From Mesonia sp. (GTDB taxonomy: Bacteria > Bacteroidota > Bacteroidia > Flavobacteriales > Flavobacteriaceae), in assembly GCA_012964435.1 (NCBI GenBank), contig DTTX01000034.1, positions 62,001 to 126,000 on the forward strand: a DNA stretch of 64,000 nucleotides, read 5' to 3'. This document shows positions 42,270-52,281 of the stretch, piece by piece. The notes below the pieces were generated by a model. That model did no database searches. It saw nothing but the letters and a program-made list of their open reading frames with translations, and was not told the origin of the DNA. A program made the position numbers and the translations under genes. Each line of letters begins with the position of its first letter. Positions within the stretch are counted from its first letter, which is position 1.

Positions 42270-43222
42270 TTTTTAATTACAAATTGAACCTTATTGATAT
42301 TTAACCTGGTCGAAGTTACATTTTTAGGTTTTTCGGTAAGTTTTGGTATGAAAAAATTCTGGTCTTCTTTTAAATCTTTATAGTCGCAAATCACTCTAAA
42401 ATTCTCTTTTACGATCGATTTATAATTTTCTAAACTTACTACATAAATAACTACAATTCGCTTAGGGAAAATACTCAGATTTAAATCTTTTGGCGCATTA
42501 ATTACTTCTATAGGCACTTCTGCTCTACCTTCAGTAAATTTTTCAACCTTCTGGAGGTACGTCACATTATTTCTATAGAAAGTAACTTCTTTAAAATTAG
42601 TAGTATCTATAAATACCTTGCCTTTTAGATTATTTTGAACATTTTCTAAATTCAATTTTTCTGTAGAAATAAAATCTAAAGAATCGACTACCGCAGAGGC
42701 ACCGCTTATTTGTATAGAATCTGGTTTTAATATAAGCTTCTCGTTACTAGAATATCCCGGAGCATAGTTGACATTTATCTTCGGCTTAACCAGTAATTTT
42801 CTTACTTTTTTCTGTACATAAGGAATTGCTAATGTATCTTTTAAAAAAGTAACATCGTTAATATTAATATCTAACTGGTCTTGTAAGTTTTGCTTATCGC
42901 TTTCTATTGAAAAGATCAATTCATTTTCAGTTTCTAAAAGATCTTCTAAGCTTACTTCGATCTTAGGTTTTATAAAGCTAAACCAAGCAATATTAAATCC
43001 ATTATCATTTAGACGAATAGAAAATTGGTCTTCACGCTTCTTTACAATTTTATCTTTTGGTACATTAATATATTCAACCTTTATATCTACAGCTTGTTTG
43101 TAATTTTTACTGAATTGTACCAGCACCCAAATAACTACTGAAAAAAACAGGAAAAAGAAAAATGCTTTAAAATTGGTTTTTTTAAAAACGGTATTTCTAA
43201 GCTTATGTAAAAGGTTTTTCAT
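42266..43222 (-). CDS. YbbR-like domain protein (CdaR-like)
   Basis: A 318-residue protein with one N-terminal helix (AFFFFLFFSVVIWVLVQFS) and extracytoplasmic YbbR-type beta repeats, for example IKVEYINVPKDKIVKK, PIEVINAPKDLNLSIFP and RIVVIYVVSLENYKS. In Firmicutes such proteins (CdaR) regulate the di-AMP cyclase CdaA, but no cyclase gene is adjacent here, so the regulatory role is only a family inference. It lies between a glycosyltransferase and coaE with single-base or ATGA overlaps, so the three are probably one operon. Confidence 0.87.
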   Translation of the reverse strand: MKNLLHKLRNTVFKKTNFKAFFFFLFFSVVIWVLVQFSKNYKQAVDIKVEYINVPKDKIVKKREDQFSIRLNDNGFNIAWFSFIKPKIEVSLEDLLETENELIFSIESDKQNLQDQLDININDVTFLKDTLAIPYVQKKVRKLLVKPKINVNYAPGYSSNEKLILKPDSIQISGASAVVDSLDFISTEKLNLENVQNNLKGKVFIDTTNFKEVTFYRNNVTYLQKVEKFTEGRAEVPIEVINAPKDLNLSIFPKRIVVIYVVSLENYKSIVKENFRVICDYKDLKEDQNFFIPKLTEKPKNVTSTRLNINKVQFVIKK

Positions 43223-44223
43223 TAATTAAAAAAAAGTTCAGGAAAAATTTTCTCAGGTTTTTTAGACCTTAATCTAATATAATAGCTTGATTTTAGAAAC
43301 CCAAAACCATAACCAAAAAACTGTGTTAATGTTGCACGCAAACTCAATACCCCGATTAATAGGCTTTTATTTTCGATGCTTGAAGTTACAAAAATTAGCA
43401 AAAGATAAAGTAAATAGAGATAAAGGAAATAACTGAACCCTAAGAATAACAGCAAAATTGAAATTATAAATCCGATACTAAAAACGGTAGGAAACCAAAA
43501 TACCAAGCTTGCCGTTTGCGGATGCCAAGAGTTTAAAATTGGTCTTACTTTACCAAATTTATTCACTTGTATATAAAACTTTTGCCAGCTAATTCTCCTT
43601 TTATGGTAAACGTAAGCGTCTTTTATAAAACCTATTTGATAAGCTTCATTTTTTATTCGAATCGATAAATCGGGGTCTTCTCCCGGATGAATTTTACCAA
43701 AACCGCCAACTTTTAAAAAAGCTTTTTTAGAAATACCCATATTAAAACTTCGCGGCTCATAATCTTTAACCGCATTTTCCTTTCCTCTTATGCCGCCGGT
43801 AGTTAATACCGATGTCATTGTAAAATTTATGGCTTTCTGAATATTTGAAAAACTTTGATCTGCTGCATCTGGACCACCAAAACAATCAACTTTATTAGTA
43901 GCTAAAAACTTTTCTACCGCTACTAAATAATGGGATGGCATAACCACATCGCTATCTAAAATTATAAAGTAGCTACCATTTGCCCGTTGCATTCCATAAT
44001 TTCGAGAATCTCCAGGACCCGAATTTTCTTTCTTAAAATATACTAAAGGAAGTTTTAGTGAATACTTTTTTACAACCTCTTCCGAAGAAATGGTTGAGCC
44101 ATCTTCAACAATAATAATTTCGTAAGCAACATCTGCTTGCATCGAAGTGAAACTCTTTAAAAGTTCTTCGATCTCTTGTGGCCGATTATAGACGGGAATA
44201 ATAAAAGAATATTTAATATTCAT
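43222..44223 (-). CDS. Glycosyltransferase family 2, membrane-associated
   Basis: A 333-residue GT-A transferase: SFIIPVYNRPQEIEELLKSF, IIIVEDGST, FIILDSDVVMPSHYLVAVE with the DxD-type metal motif, and HPGEDPDLSIRIKNEAYQIG with the catalytic acidic residue. The C-terminal ~110 residues hold two to three hydrophobic helices (SLVFWFPTVFSIGFIISILL and following). Acceptor unknown. The frame allows a start at 44238, but the ATG at 44223 gives the usual MNIKYSFIIPVYN. It heads the ybbR-coaE run. Confidence 0.9.
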   Translation of the reverse strand: MNIKYSFIIPVYNRPQEIEELLKSFTSMQADVAYEIIIVEDGSTISSEEVVKKYSLKLPLVYFKKENSGPGDSRNYGMQRANGSYFIILDSDVVMPSHYLVAVEKFLATNKVDCFGGPDAADQSFSNIQKAINFTMTSVLTTGGIRGKENAVKDYEPRSFNMGISKKAFLKVGGFGKIHPGEDPDLSIRIKNEAYQIGFIKDAYVYHKRRISWQKFYIQVNKFGKVRPILNSWHPQTASLVFWFPTVFSIGFIISILLLFLGFSYFLYLYLLYLLLIFVTSSIENKSLLIGVLSLRATLTQFFGYGFGFLKSSYYIRLRSKKPEKIFPELFFN

Positions 44224-44244
44224 TCCGCTAAAATACATAAAGAA

Positions 44245-44274
44245 AAAACCTCAAAGCAAACACCTTGAGGTTTT
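44245..44274 (-). terminator. Terminator after the 975-residue T9SS gene
   Basis: AAAACCTCAA and TTGAGGTTTT pair in a 10-bp stem with a 10-base loop. On the minus strand it lies about 20 bases past the stop codon and is followed by a T-run. It separates the big gene from the glycosyltransferase gene downstream. Confidence 0.85.
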
Positions 44275-44295
44275 AAATTTAAATTTATAGATATT

Positions 44296-47223
44296 TTACT
44301 TTTTGATGAGCTTATAGGTCTTTAAACTTTCTCCGATTGTTACATTCATTAAATATATACCGCTTACAACAGAAGATAAGTCGATTTGATGCTGAAGTTT
44401 TTGAATTTTTTCAGCAAAGATCTTTTTACCGGTAATACTATAGATTTCAATTTTACTTATCGTATTCACAGCTTTTAAATTTATACTAGAACTCACCGGA
44501 GTCGGGTAATATTGAAATTGCTTAAATTGATCGGTAGTTAAAGAAAGACTGGCTGTTTCAAATTCTTCAGGAGCAGAAACGTTACTTACGCTTTCTGAAC
44601 AGATGGCATAAATATAAACCTCATAAACTGTATTTTCTGTTAAGTTTGAAATTGTTTCACCCAAAACCCCATCGTTATCTATAATTTCTTCACCTTCTGT
44701 TTCAGGATCGAAGCCTAAAGGTCCGAAAACAATAGACCATTGTGTGGCAGCACCATTTTCTGTCCAAGATATATATGCAGAATTTTCAGTTATTTCAGAA
44801 ATAGTAATTGCTGTTGGGTCTGCACAAATCTGGGTTTGCGTAGTGAAACTAATTGGACCTAGATATTCACTCTCGTTCGAATCACATATTGATCTTATAT
44901 AAACATCATATACAGAATTAGATACTAAATCTGTTAAATTTACTGTTTGTGTATTTTCTACTAATATTAATTCACCTTCAGTTTCAGGATTAAAACCTGT
45001 AAGACCATAAATAACTTCCCATTGATCATTTTCTGGTGAAGACCAAGAAATTTGTGCAGAGTCTGACTCAATATTTTGAATAATAACCGCAGATGGCTGT
45101 GAGCACGGTGGCGGCAGTGTTGTAAATGTTTCTAATAAAGAAAATTCACTTTCGTTAAATTGGCAGATAGATTTTACATAAACATCATAAGCAGTGTTTG
45201 CTGCTAGATCTGAAATCTCAACATTTGGTGTTTCATTTACAGACAATAGTATTCCTTCAGTTTCAGGGTTAAAACTTTCTAAGCCATAAACTACTTCCCA
45301 GGCTTCTGCTTCTCCATTTTCTAACCAAGAAATCATTGCTGAATTTGTTGAAATTTCATTTACACTAATATCTGATGGATCTGCACAAACTGGAATTGCA
45401 GTGGTAAAACTTAGTGGTCCAACTATTTCACTGTTATTAAATTCACAATTAGATGTTACGTAAACATCATAAGTTGTGTTTGGCTCTAGATCTGAAATTA
45501 GTATTTGCGGATCATCTTCTACAATAACAGAATTTCCTTGTATTAGTGGATTAAAACCGGAAAATCCATAAATAACTTCCCAAGATTCTGCTTCTCCATT
45601 TTCTGCCCAAGAAATTAATGCAGAATAAGGATTAACATTATCGAAAGTCATATCTGAAGGGTCGCTACAAGGAGGTGGTCCAACTGTTTCGATATTTAAA
45701 CTAAAAGAGCCTTCACTTAAATTAAGCAATCCGCTACTTGCCCCAATATTTACAAAATAAGTTTCTCCTAATTGAGAAATAAATACTATTTCTTGTGTGT
45801 TGGATAACGTATCTTCAGAATCGATACAAGTTAAATTATTACAATCACCGGCGTATAACCCAATCTCTGAGTTCCAGCTACTTAATTCTTCAACTGTTAT
45901 GGTAACCTCAAAACCATCTCCCATAAATGAGTACCACACACCGTCGTTCATACCTAAACCCCCACAAATTGTTATAAAGCCGTCATTATTAGTGGCGCCA
46001 TTAGCATTCATCGCAGAATTAAATGGAAAGCTACTGATTGCAATAGCAGTTTCGCAAGCATCATTAGTTGGGATTTCTGCTAGCGTTGTGAATGTAACAG
46101 GTCCAATAAATTCGCTATAACTATCGTTTTGACTACAATAAGATTTTATATAAACATCATAATTTGTATTTGGTTCTAAGTTTGAAATTATCTCTTGAGA
46201 TTCTGAATCGTTATCTATTAAAGATTCTCCTTCTGTATTAGGATCAAAGCTTTCCTCACCATATTGAATCAACCAAGAAGTTGCACTTCCGTTTTCTAAC
46301 CAATCTATATCGACAGAAGTTTGAGTAATATTGTCTATGGTAAGATCTGAAGGTGCTTCACAAGGTGAGAAACCTGTCGTAAAACTATATTCTGTACAAC
46401 CAACTGCATTACCTAGACTATTAAAGGGAACTATCGATAAATAGTAAGTTGTACCCTCTTCTAACTGGCCGGCACTATAAGAAGTTGCTCCACCGGAAAC
46501 TACTTCTTCATCGGCTATATCTGTTGCTCCGGGGCTAGTACCCATAGAAAACCTATAAGCAACAGTACCTGCCGAGGCTGTTGACCAAGAAATTTCTCCA
46601 TCTAAATTAGCATCTATTTCTCCGTTTTCCGGAGAAACTAAAACTGCATCACAAGGAGGCACTGAGAATACAATCTGATTAACAATTACATTATCTATAT
46701 AAACAAAAACATCTCCTTCTTGCCAATTACCCCTAAATCTGATCTGAAAATCTGCACCTGACGGAACACTTTCGCCTGGAATTACTGCATTTATAGTTTG
46801 ACAGCTAGAATTTTGAATATAATTTGTTTCATCTATTACCAATATTTCTTGATATGTTTCGCCATTATCGATAGTAAATTCTGCAGTTAAAGTTCCCCAA
46901 CCTGATTCTGCGGCATCTGGAGTACCAAAATCAAAATAATCTAATACTTTATAATCAAATTGAAATGAAATTGGTGTTCCGCTAGATAGACTACCAATAA
47001 ATGGCGCTATTAAATAACCTTCTGGACTAGAAGCTAGTAGGTTATCTCTTACACTTTTACCAAAACATGATTGAGTAGTTGTACTAAAATAAGCATTATT
47101 AGTGCTCCATCCTGCAGGAAGGGTATTAGTAGGAGCATCATCAAAATCTTCAAAAAAATTGATTTGTGCGCTACAGCAACAAATTGAAAAAATGAAGAAA
47201 TAAATTAGGGTAATTATTCTCAT
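44296..47223 (-). CDS. T9SS-exported multi-fibronectin-III protein
   Basis: A 975-residue secreted or surface protein. Signal peptide (residues 1-20, ending CCCSAQ), a choice-of-anchor-J-like jelly-roll domain (~21-190), six fibronectin III domains beginning at about 191, 288, 519, 613, 707 and 800, and a prepeptidase-C-like domain (~383-515) between the second and third. The end is a T9SS type A sorting domain (~895-975: YYPTPVSSSINLKAVN, ISKIEIYSITGKKIF, LSSVVSGIYLMNV). Fn3 domains 2-6 start with Cys and have a second Cys in a YDVYVxSxC-type segment, so intradomain disulfides are likely. No enzyme domain is seen; an adhesive or structural role is inferred. A similar, larger gene lies upstream. 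Confidence 0.9.
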   Translation of the reverse strand: MRIITLIYFFIFSICCCSAQINFFEDFDDAPTNTLPAGWSTNNAYFSTTTQSCFGKSVRDNLLASSPEGYLIAPFIGSLSSGTPISFQFDYKVLDYFDFGTPDAAESGWGTLTAEFTIDNGETYQEILVIDETNYIQNSSCQTINAVIPGESVPSGADFQIRFRGNWQEGDVFVYIDNVIVNQIVFSVPPCDAVLVSPENGEIDANLDGEISWSTASAGTVAYRFSMGTSPGATDIADEEVVSGGATSYSAGQLEEGTTYYLSIVPFNSLGNAVGCTEYSFTTGFSPCEAPSDLTIDNITQTSVDIDWLENGSATSWLIQYGEESFDPNTEGESLIDNDSESQEIISNLEPNTNYDVYIKSYCSQNDSYSEFIGPVTFTTLAEIPTNDACETAIAISSFPFNSAMNANGATNNDGFITICGGLGMNDGVWYSFMGDGFEVTITVEELSSWNSEIGLYAGDCNNLTCIDSEDTLSNTQEIVFISQLGETYFVNIGASSGLLNLSEGSFSLNIETVGPPPCSDPSDMTFDNVNPYSALISWAENGEAESWEVIYGFSGFNPLIQGNSVIVEDDPQILISDLEPNTTYDVYVTSNCEFNNSEIVGPLSFTTAIPVCADPSDISVNEISTNSAMISWLENGEAEAWEVVYGLESFNPETEGILLSVNETPNVEISDLAANTAYDVYVKSICQFNESEFSLLETFTTLPPPCSQPSAVIIQNIESDSAQISWSSPENDQWEVIYGLTGFNPETEGELILVENTQTVNLTDLVSNSVYDVYIRSICDSNESEYLGPISFTTQTQICADPTAITISEITENSAYISWTENGAATQWSIVFGPLGFDPETEGEEIIDNDGVLGETISNLTENTVYEVYIYAICSESVSNVSAPEEFETASLSLTTDQFKQFQYYPTPVSSSINLKAVNTISKIEIYSITGKKIFAEKIQKLQHQIDLSSVVSGIYLMNVTIGESLKTYKLIKK

Positions 47224-47291
47224 ATGCTAAATTATTGATTGGCAATTTAAAATTAGTCTTTTCCAATAATTATAGCAAGTTAATCGAAAAA

Positions 47292-47322
47292 AAATGCCCT
47301 AAATCGATGATTTAGGGCATTT
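47292..47322 (-). terminator. Terminator after the 1594-residue T9SS gene
   Basis: AAATGCCCTAAATC and GATTTAGGGCATTT form a perfect 14-bp stem with a 3-base loop. On the minus strand it is followed by eight T. It lies about 20 bases after the stop and ends the transcript before the neighbouring T9SS gene. Confidence 0.92.
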
Positions 47323-47342
47323 ACTGTTAATTTAACTATTTA

Positions 47343-50300
47343 TTAATCTTTCAAGATACGTACAGTTTTAGATTGATTTCCAATCTGAACAGTCATAATA
47401 TAACTTCCTGCTTGAAGCATTGATAGATCAATTTCAGCATTTAAATTATTATAGGTTCTATTTAAGATTTGTTTTCCTACTAAATCGTAAACTAATACTC
47501 TATCTATAGAATTATTAGCCTCTAAATGAATTACATTTTTAACAGGATTAGGATAATAGTTGAATCCTATAAAGTTACTATTAGATAACCCTAAAGTTTC
47601 TGTAGTGAATGTTTCAACTAAAGACATTTCACTTGCATTATCTACATCACAAATAGCAATTACATAAACATCGTATGGTGATTCTGGATCTAAGTCTGTT
47701 AATGTAACACCCAAAGTTCCATCATTATCCATCATAGACATCCCTTCGGTCATTGGATCGAAACCTTCTGGACCGTAGATCACTTCCCACTCCATCGTTC
47801 CGGCATTATCTGTCCAAGAAATATCTGCCATTGTATCTGTAATATTTGTTACAGTTACATCGGTTGGTGCTTCACAAGGCTCTTGTAAAGTCATAAATGT
47901 TTCTACTTCAGACATTGCACTAGAATTTTCTACATCACATACAGCAACAACATAAACATCGTAAGACATGTTTGGATCTAAATCTGTTAATGTTACACCT
48001 AACACTCCATCATTATCCATCATAGACATTCCTTCCGTCATTGGATCAAAACCTTCTGGACCGTAGATTACTTCCCACTCCATTGTTCCGGCGTTGTCTG
48101 TCCAAGTTACATCTGCCATTGTATCTGTAATATTAGTAACAGTTACATCGGTTGGTACTTCACAAAAATCGATCACATTTAGTGTGAAATCTGCAGTATT
48201 ACCATAAGAACCATTATAACAAGGGTTTGGTGTACTTTGTCCCGAATCAGCGGTTGCTAATCTCAGTCTATGATTACCAATCATTGCATCTGCAGGTAAA
48301 GTAAATGAAGCATCAAAAATTTCATCTGGATCTCCATTCGTTTCTCCAGAGATCATTAATTCTGAATCTTCAAACTCTAAGTTATCGTTTAAATCTACCC
48401 ACACGTGATAGTCATAGTCATATCCAGAACCTGTATTTAAGTCTACAATTAAACTTACTTCTTGTCCTTGTGCAGCATCTACCGGTGTATCTGTAAAGTT
48501 TTCATAGGTAATATCGCCACCACTAGTAAATAATGTTGATTGTAATTCTAAAGTTGTAAAACCTGTACCATCGTTTGAACTTGGCATAGATTCACAATAC
48601 CCAGTAAAGAAAGATGAAGGCCCAGTTAAATCACTTGTATCTAACGCACTACAAACAGCTACCACGTAGAAATCGTAATCTGTTTCTTCAGATAATTCTG
48701 TTAAGGTTGTTTCTGGACTACCACTAACAAAAACTGTAGTTCCCTCTGTTAAAGGATCAAATCCATCTTCACCATAAATAACAAACCACTCATCTTCTGC
48801 TCCACCTGCTTCCCAACTTACATCTGTAGTTGTTAAGGTTACAGCATCGACCATTAAACTAAGCGGTTGAGGACAACTTGGTGGTGTTCTTACTTCAAAA
48901 TCATCAATAAAGAAGTCGTAATCTTCAGAATCATTTACCGATCCATCTGTACCCCAGAAAGCAAATTTTACAATTCCTGTGTAACTACTTAGATCAATAA
49001 TTTGAACATCTCCAGTATTTGATGGGTAATTACTTTGGTTATATGTTATTAAATTTTGCCAAGTTGCTCCATTATCTTCAGATATTAAAACTTGTACTTC
49101 GTCATCTAATCCCATACCATTACCTTCAGGTACATCAGAGTTATTATAATCTGTAAGCGCTGCCATATAAACTAACTCATAAGTACCTCCTGATAAATCG
49201 AAGCTTGGAGAAATTAACCAATCTTCTCTATTGTTGGTATATAAATTAATATTAACTGCATCGTTATCTCCAGTATTTAAAAACTCATCTGCGAACCACA
49301 AACTTGAACCGAAATCGCTAGGACCTGTTGTAGGGTTACCAGCACCTGCTTGCATCCAACAGTTTGGTAAGTAGTCATCAAACTCTTCTAAATAATATGG
49401 TATAAAAGGACTACAATCTGTTGTAAACGATACAGGACCAGTCCATTGACTTTCGTCATCTACAGCACAAATTGCTCTAACATAAACTTCATATTCTGTT
49501 TCTGAAGTTAGGTTATCTATCTGAATACCTTCTACTTCATCATCATCAGATAGTGTAGTACCTTCTGTCATCGGATCAAATCCAGGCATTCCATAGATAA
49601 CTTCCCAAGCATCTTCGTCTGCACCTGCTGTCCAAGAAACATCTGCTGTTGTATCTGTAACATTAGATACTGCCAAATCTGTTGGAGCTATACAAGATGG
49701 TATTTCTTCAATAGTGAAATTATCCATATAAATATACCAACCATCTGGACCATTACTTGGAACGTGAAAGCTTATATAAACATTACCTGTGTACTCGTCT
49801 AAATCTATAATATATTCTTCATAAGAAGTATTTGAAATTTCGGTTAGCGGAAATAATTCTTCGGTAAAATCTTCAGGATTTTTACCTGTAGTAGATAAAA
49901 GAACTTCAAAATCATTTGGCTCAAAAGAAGAACGAACTCTCATTGAAAATTTAACTCTCTCATTACCTGTTAAAGTGAATTGAGGAGATACTAAATAATC
50001 ATTGTTGTTTCCTGAGTTAAAATCGGTATATAAACCAGCAGCTTGACTACCATCTAAACCATAAGTTGAATAAGTTTGCCAGAAATCTCCATCTGCATTT
50101 TCATTTAAAAAAGACCAACATCCTGGTAAATCTGGTGTAGAAACTTCATCAAAATTTTCTACGTATGGAAAACTATCAAATGCTATACATTCAGTTGTGA
50201 ATGTTATAGGTCCAACCCAAACACTTTCATTATCTACTCCACAAATAGATCTTACATAAACATCATAGGTTGTATTTGGAGTTAAACCATTTAAAGTTTC

Positions 50301-52127
50301 ACCAATCGTACCATCGTTATCTTGAATGCTTGTACCTTCTGTTTCGGTATCAAAACCTTCTTCGCCGTAAAGTATTTCCCATTCAGTTTCTGTATTTCCG
50401 GCAGTCCAAGTAATGTCTGCAGAATCTGAAGTAATATTTTCTACTAAAACATCTGTTGGCTCTGCACAATCTGGTGCAAATTGAATACTAGCTCCAAAAA
50501 TGTTGATAACTCCATTTCCAGATTCTTTATGTAAATCTACACTTGAAATAACTTTACCATAATTACTTGGATCTATACTGATCGCTAATTGATAAATTCT
50601 AGGATTTGTTGATGAGCTTTCAGTATTACCATTGGTAACATTAACTCTACCTAATCCTGAAATAATAGTCATATTAGCAGGTCCTCCGTACCAATCTGGA
50701 ACAGACGTATCAGGAATATCCTGCGTTGTATTATCATCAAAAGTGATTGTACCTCCTAAAACAGAAGCTCCACTACCTGAAGTCGCAGCAATATAAAGAT
50801 TACTTGCCATAAATGTATTATTGAATGTAATTGTACCTCCGTTAGTTTCTCCGGCAGTATCCATTCTTAAAACATTATTCACATCATAGTCTGCTAATTG
50901 ATAGTTAAGACCATCTGTTGGACCGTTTGATAAGTTTCCATCTAAAGGTAAACCAAATCCTGCAGGATCGTCTGAAGCAGAGAATTGATAATCTACAGAA
51001 ATATATGCATAGCTATCGTTATCTACTAATGCAGTAGTAGTCGTTTGAGGATCTCCTATACCATTAGCAATTACATCTTCATTATAACCACTGGTAACTT
51101 CTAGAGCAGTGTAATCTCCAAAAGTATATGGGCCAACCCACTCACTCTCGTCATCTACTCCACATACTGCTTTTACATAAACATCATATTGAGTTTGTGG
51201 TGTAAGTCCTGTTAATTCAACTCCTAATGTTCCATCATCATCTGCCATAGTCATTCCCTCTGTATTAGGGTCAAAACCAGTAACACCATAAACAACTTCC
51301 CACTCCGTCTCATCTGAACCTGCCATCCAGTAAACTTCTGCTGAAGTTGGAGTTACATTGGCTGTATAGATTTCCATTGGGTTAGGACAAGTAATTTCTA
51401 CGATATCTAAATCATAAGAAGTAGATTGCGGTGCAGCCCAAGTAGAAATAACTATATAGTAGGTCTGACCACCAGTTAACATCAAATCTTCAATTAATCT
51501 ATCTGAAGTACCTGAGTTACCAACAAAAGCCACACAGCCAGGACTATCATCTAAACAAGCATCTAAGATATGAATACCAGACCAAGAAGACCCAACATTT
51601 GTCATAGATACATTTACTACAGCATCATTCGCCGGCGTATAAGAATAGATAACATCATCACCACTCATATACCAAGAAGAACAAGGGCTGCTTCCGTTTT
51701 CATAATCGTCACCATAATTAGAAGTATTATCTGACGTTGAATACGGTAAACTTGTAATTTCAATTGGTGCATCACAAGTTACTCCGGGAGTAACTGCTGC
51801 ATTCACAGTAATAGTTCCTACCATTGATGGATGAACTTCACAATGATAATCGTTTACACCTGCTTCTGTAAAGGTGTATTGATATGTAGAACTTGCCGGC
51901 AATGTTCCACTATCAAATGTTTCATTACTTCCTGTATCAGATGTCACTGAATGTGGAGCTCCATCTGTAAATGTCCAGATAACCGTATCACCGGCATCGA
52001 TTGTTAAGCTTGCGTCTCCAGAACTAATACCCGTATACCAATCTAGGTTATGGGTGGTCTGTGCATTAATCTGCCAGGAAAAAGACGAGATTAATAAAGC
52101 AATTAATAAATACGTAGTTTTTCTCAT
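47343..52127 (-). CDS. T9SS-exported giant protein: cupredoxin + fibronectin III modules
   Basis: A 1594-residue modular secreted protein. After a signal peptide (1-23) comes a cupredoxin domain (24-110) with a complete type-1 copper site: His59, Cys96, His99 and Met102, in APHSV and HCEVHPSMVG. Next are a prepeptidase-C-like domain (~115-245), Fn3 domains at about 247, 554, 812, 1085, 1322 and 1418, a beta-rich insert (~335-550), two choice-of-anchor-J-like domains (~650-810 and ~905-1083) and a GEVED-type domain (~1180-1320). A T9SS type A sorting domain ends it (~1514-1594: YYPNPVKNVIHLEANN). The last two Fn3 domains are nearly identical. Role unknown; surface copper binding or electron transfer is possible. 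Confidence 0.9.
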   Translation of the reverse strand: MRKTTYLLIALLISSFSWQINAQTTHNLDWYTGISSGDASLTIDAGDTVIWTFTDGAPHSVTSDTGSNETFDSGTLPASSTYQYTFTEAGVNDYHCEVHPSMVGTITVNAAVTPGVTCDAPIEITSLPYSTSDNTSNYGDDYENGSSPCSSWYMSGDDVIYSYTPANDAVVNVSMTNVGSSWSGIHILDACLDDSPGCVAFVGNSGTSDRLIEDLMLTGGQTYYIVISTWAAPQSTSYDLDIVEITCPNPMEIYTANVTPTSAEVYWMAGSDETEWEVVYGVTGFDPNTEGMTMADDDGTLGVELTGLTPQTQYDVYVKAVCGVDDESEWVGPYTFGDYTALEVTSGYNEDVIANGIGDPQTTTTALVDNDSYAYISVDYQFSASDDPAGFGLPLDGNLSNGPTDGLNYQLADYDVNNVLRMDTAGETNGGTITFNNTFMASNLYIAATSGSGASVLGGTITFDDNTTQDIPDTSVPDWYGGPANMTIISGLGRVNVTNGNTESSSTNPRIYQLAISIDPSNYGKVISSVDLHKESGNGVINIFGASIQFAPDCAEPTDVLVENITSDSADITWTAGNTETEWEILYGEEGFDTETEGTSIQDNDGTIGETLNGLTPNTTYDVYVRSICGVDNESVWVGPITFTTECIAFDSFPYVENFDEVSTPDLPGCWSFLNENADGDFWQTYSTYGLDGSQAAGLYTDFNSGNNNDYLVSPQFTLTGNERVKFSMRVRSSFEPNDFEVLLSTTGKNPEDFTEELFPLTEISNTSYEEYIIDLDEYTGNVYISFHVPSNGPDGWYIYMDNFTIEEIPSCIAPTDLAVSNVTDTTADVSWTAGADEDAWEVIYGMPGFDPMTEGTTLSDDDEVEGIQIDNLTSETEYEVYVRAICAVDDESQWTGPVSFTTDCSPFIPYYLEEFDDYLPNCWMQAGAGNPTTGPSDFGSSLWFADEFLNTGDNDAVNINLYTNNREDWLISPSFDLSGGTYELVYMAALTDYNNSDVPEGNGMGLDDEVQVLISEDNGATWQNLITYNQSNYPSNTGDVQIIDLSSYTGIVKFAFWGTDGSVNDSEDYDFFIDDFEVRTPPSCPQPLSLMVDAVTLTTTDVSWEAGGAEDEWFVIYGEDGFDPLTEGTTVFVSGSPETTLTELSEETDYDFYVVAVCSALDTSDLTGPSSFFTGYCESMPSSNDGTGFTTLELQSTLFTSGGDITYENFTDTPVDAAQGQEVSLIVDLNTGSGYDYDYHVWVDLNDNLEFEDSELMISGETNGDPDEIFDASFTLPADAMIGNHRLRLATADSGQSTPNPCYNGSYGNTADFTLNVIDFCEVPTDVTVTNITDTMADVTWTDNAGTMEWEVIYGPEGFDPMTEGMSMMDNDGVLGVTLTDLDPNMSYDVYVVAVCDVENSSAMSEVETFMTLQEPCEAPTDVTVTNITDTMADISWTDNAGTMEWEVIYGPEGFDPMTEGMSMMDNDGTLGVTLTDLDPESPYDVYVIAICDVDNASEMSLVETFTTETLGLSNSNFIGFNYYPNPVKNVIHLEANNSIDRVLVYDLVGKQILNRTYNNLNAEIDLSMLQAGSYIMTVQIGNQSKTVRILKD
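47589..48164 (-). repeat. Tandem duplication of a 288-base Fn3 module
   Basis: Two adjacent Fn3-coding segments (48164-47877 and 47876-47589) differ at only 4 of their first 64 residues and are closely alike in DNA. The C-terminal thirds are more diverged. Confidence 0.85.
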
Positions 52128-52227
52128 AAATTAACGTTTTGTTTAAAGTAACGTTAAATATATTAATATTCCCTTAATAATTAAATGAAGACTTCAAAAT
52201 TATTTTAAGAATAGACTAAATGCAAAA

Positions 52228-52249
52228 AAAATCGCCGATTGGCGATTTT
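52228..52249 (-). terminator. Terminator after fabI
   Basis: AAAATCGCC and GGCGATTTT form a 9-bp stem with a GATT loop, about 33 bases past the fabI stop. On the minus strand a T-run follows. Confidence 0.88.
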
Positions 52250-52281
52250 TAATACATAAAGACGTTAAAAATATTCATTTT

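Noticed and set aside
44296..52127. The two giant T9SS genes as a new multi-gene system
   Set aside because: They have separate terminators, are flanked by unrelated housekeeping genes, and consist of known adhesion-type modules. Only the cupredoxin fusion and domain duplication are unusual.
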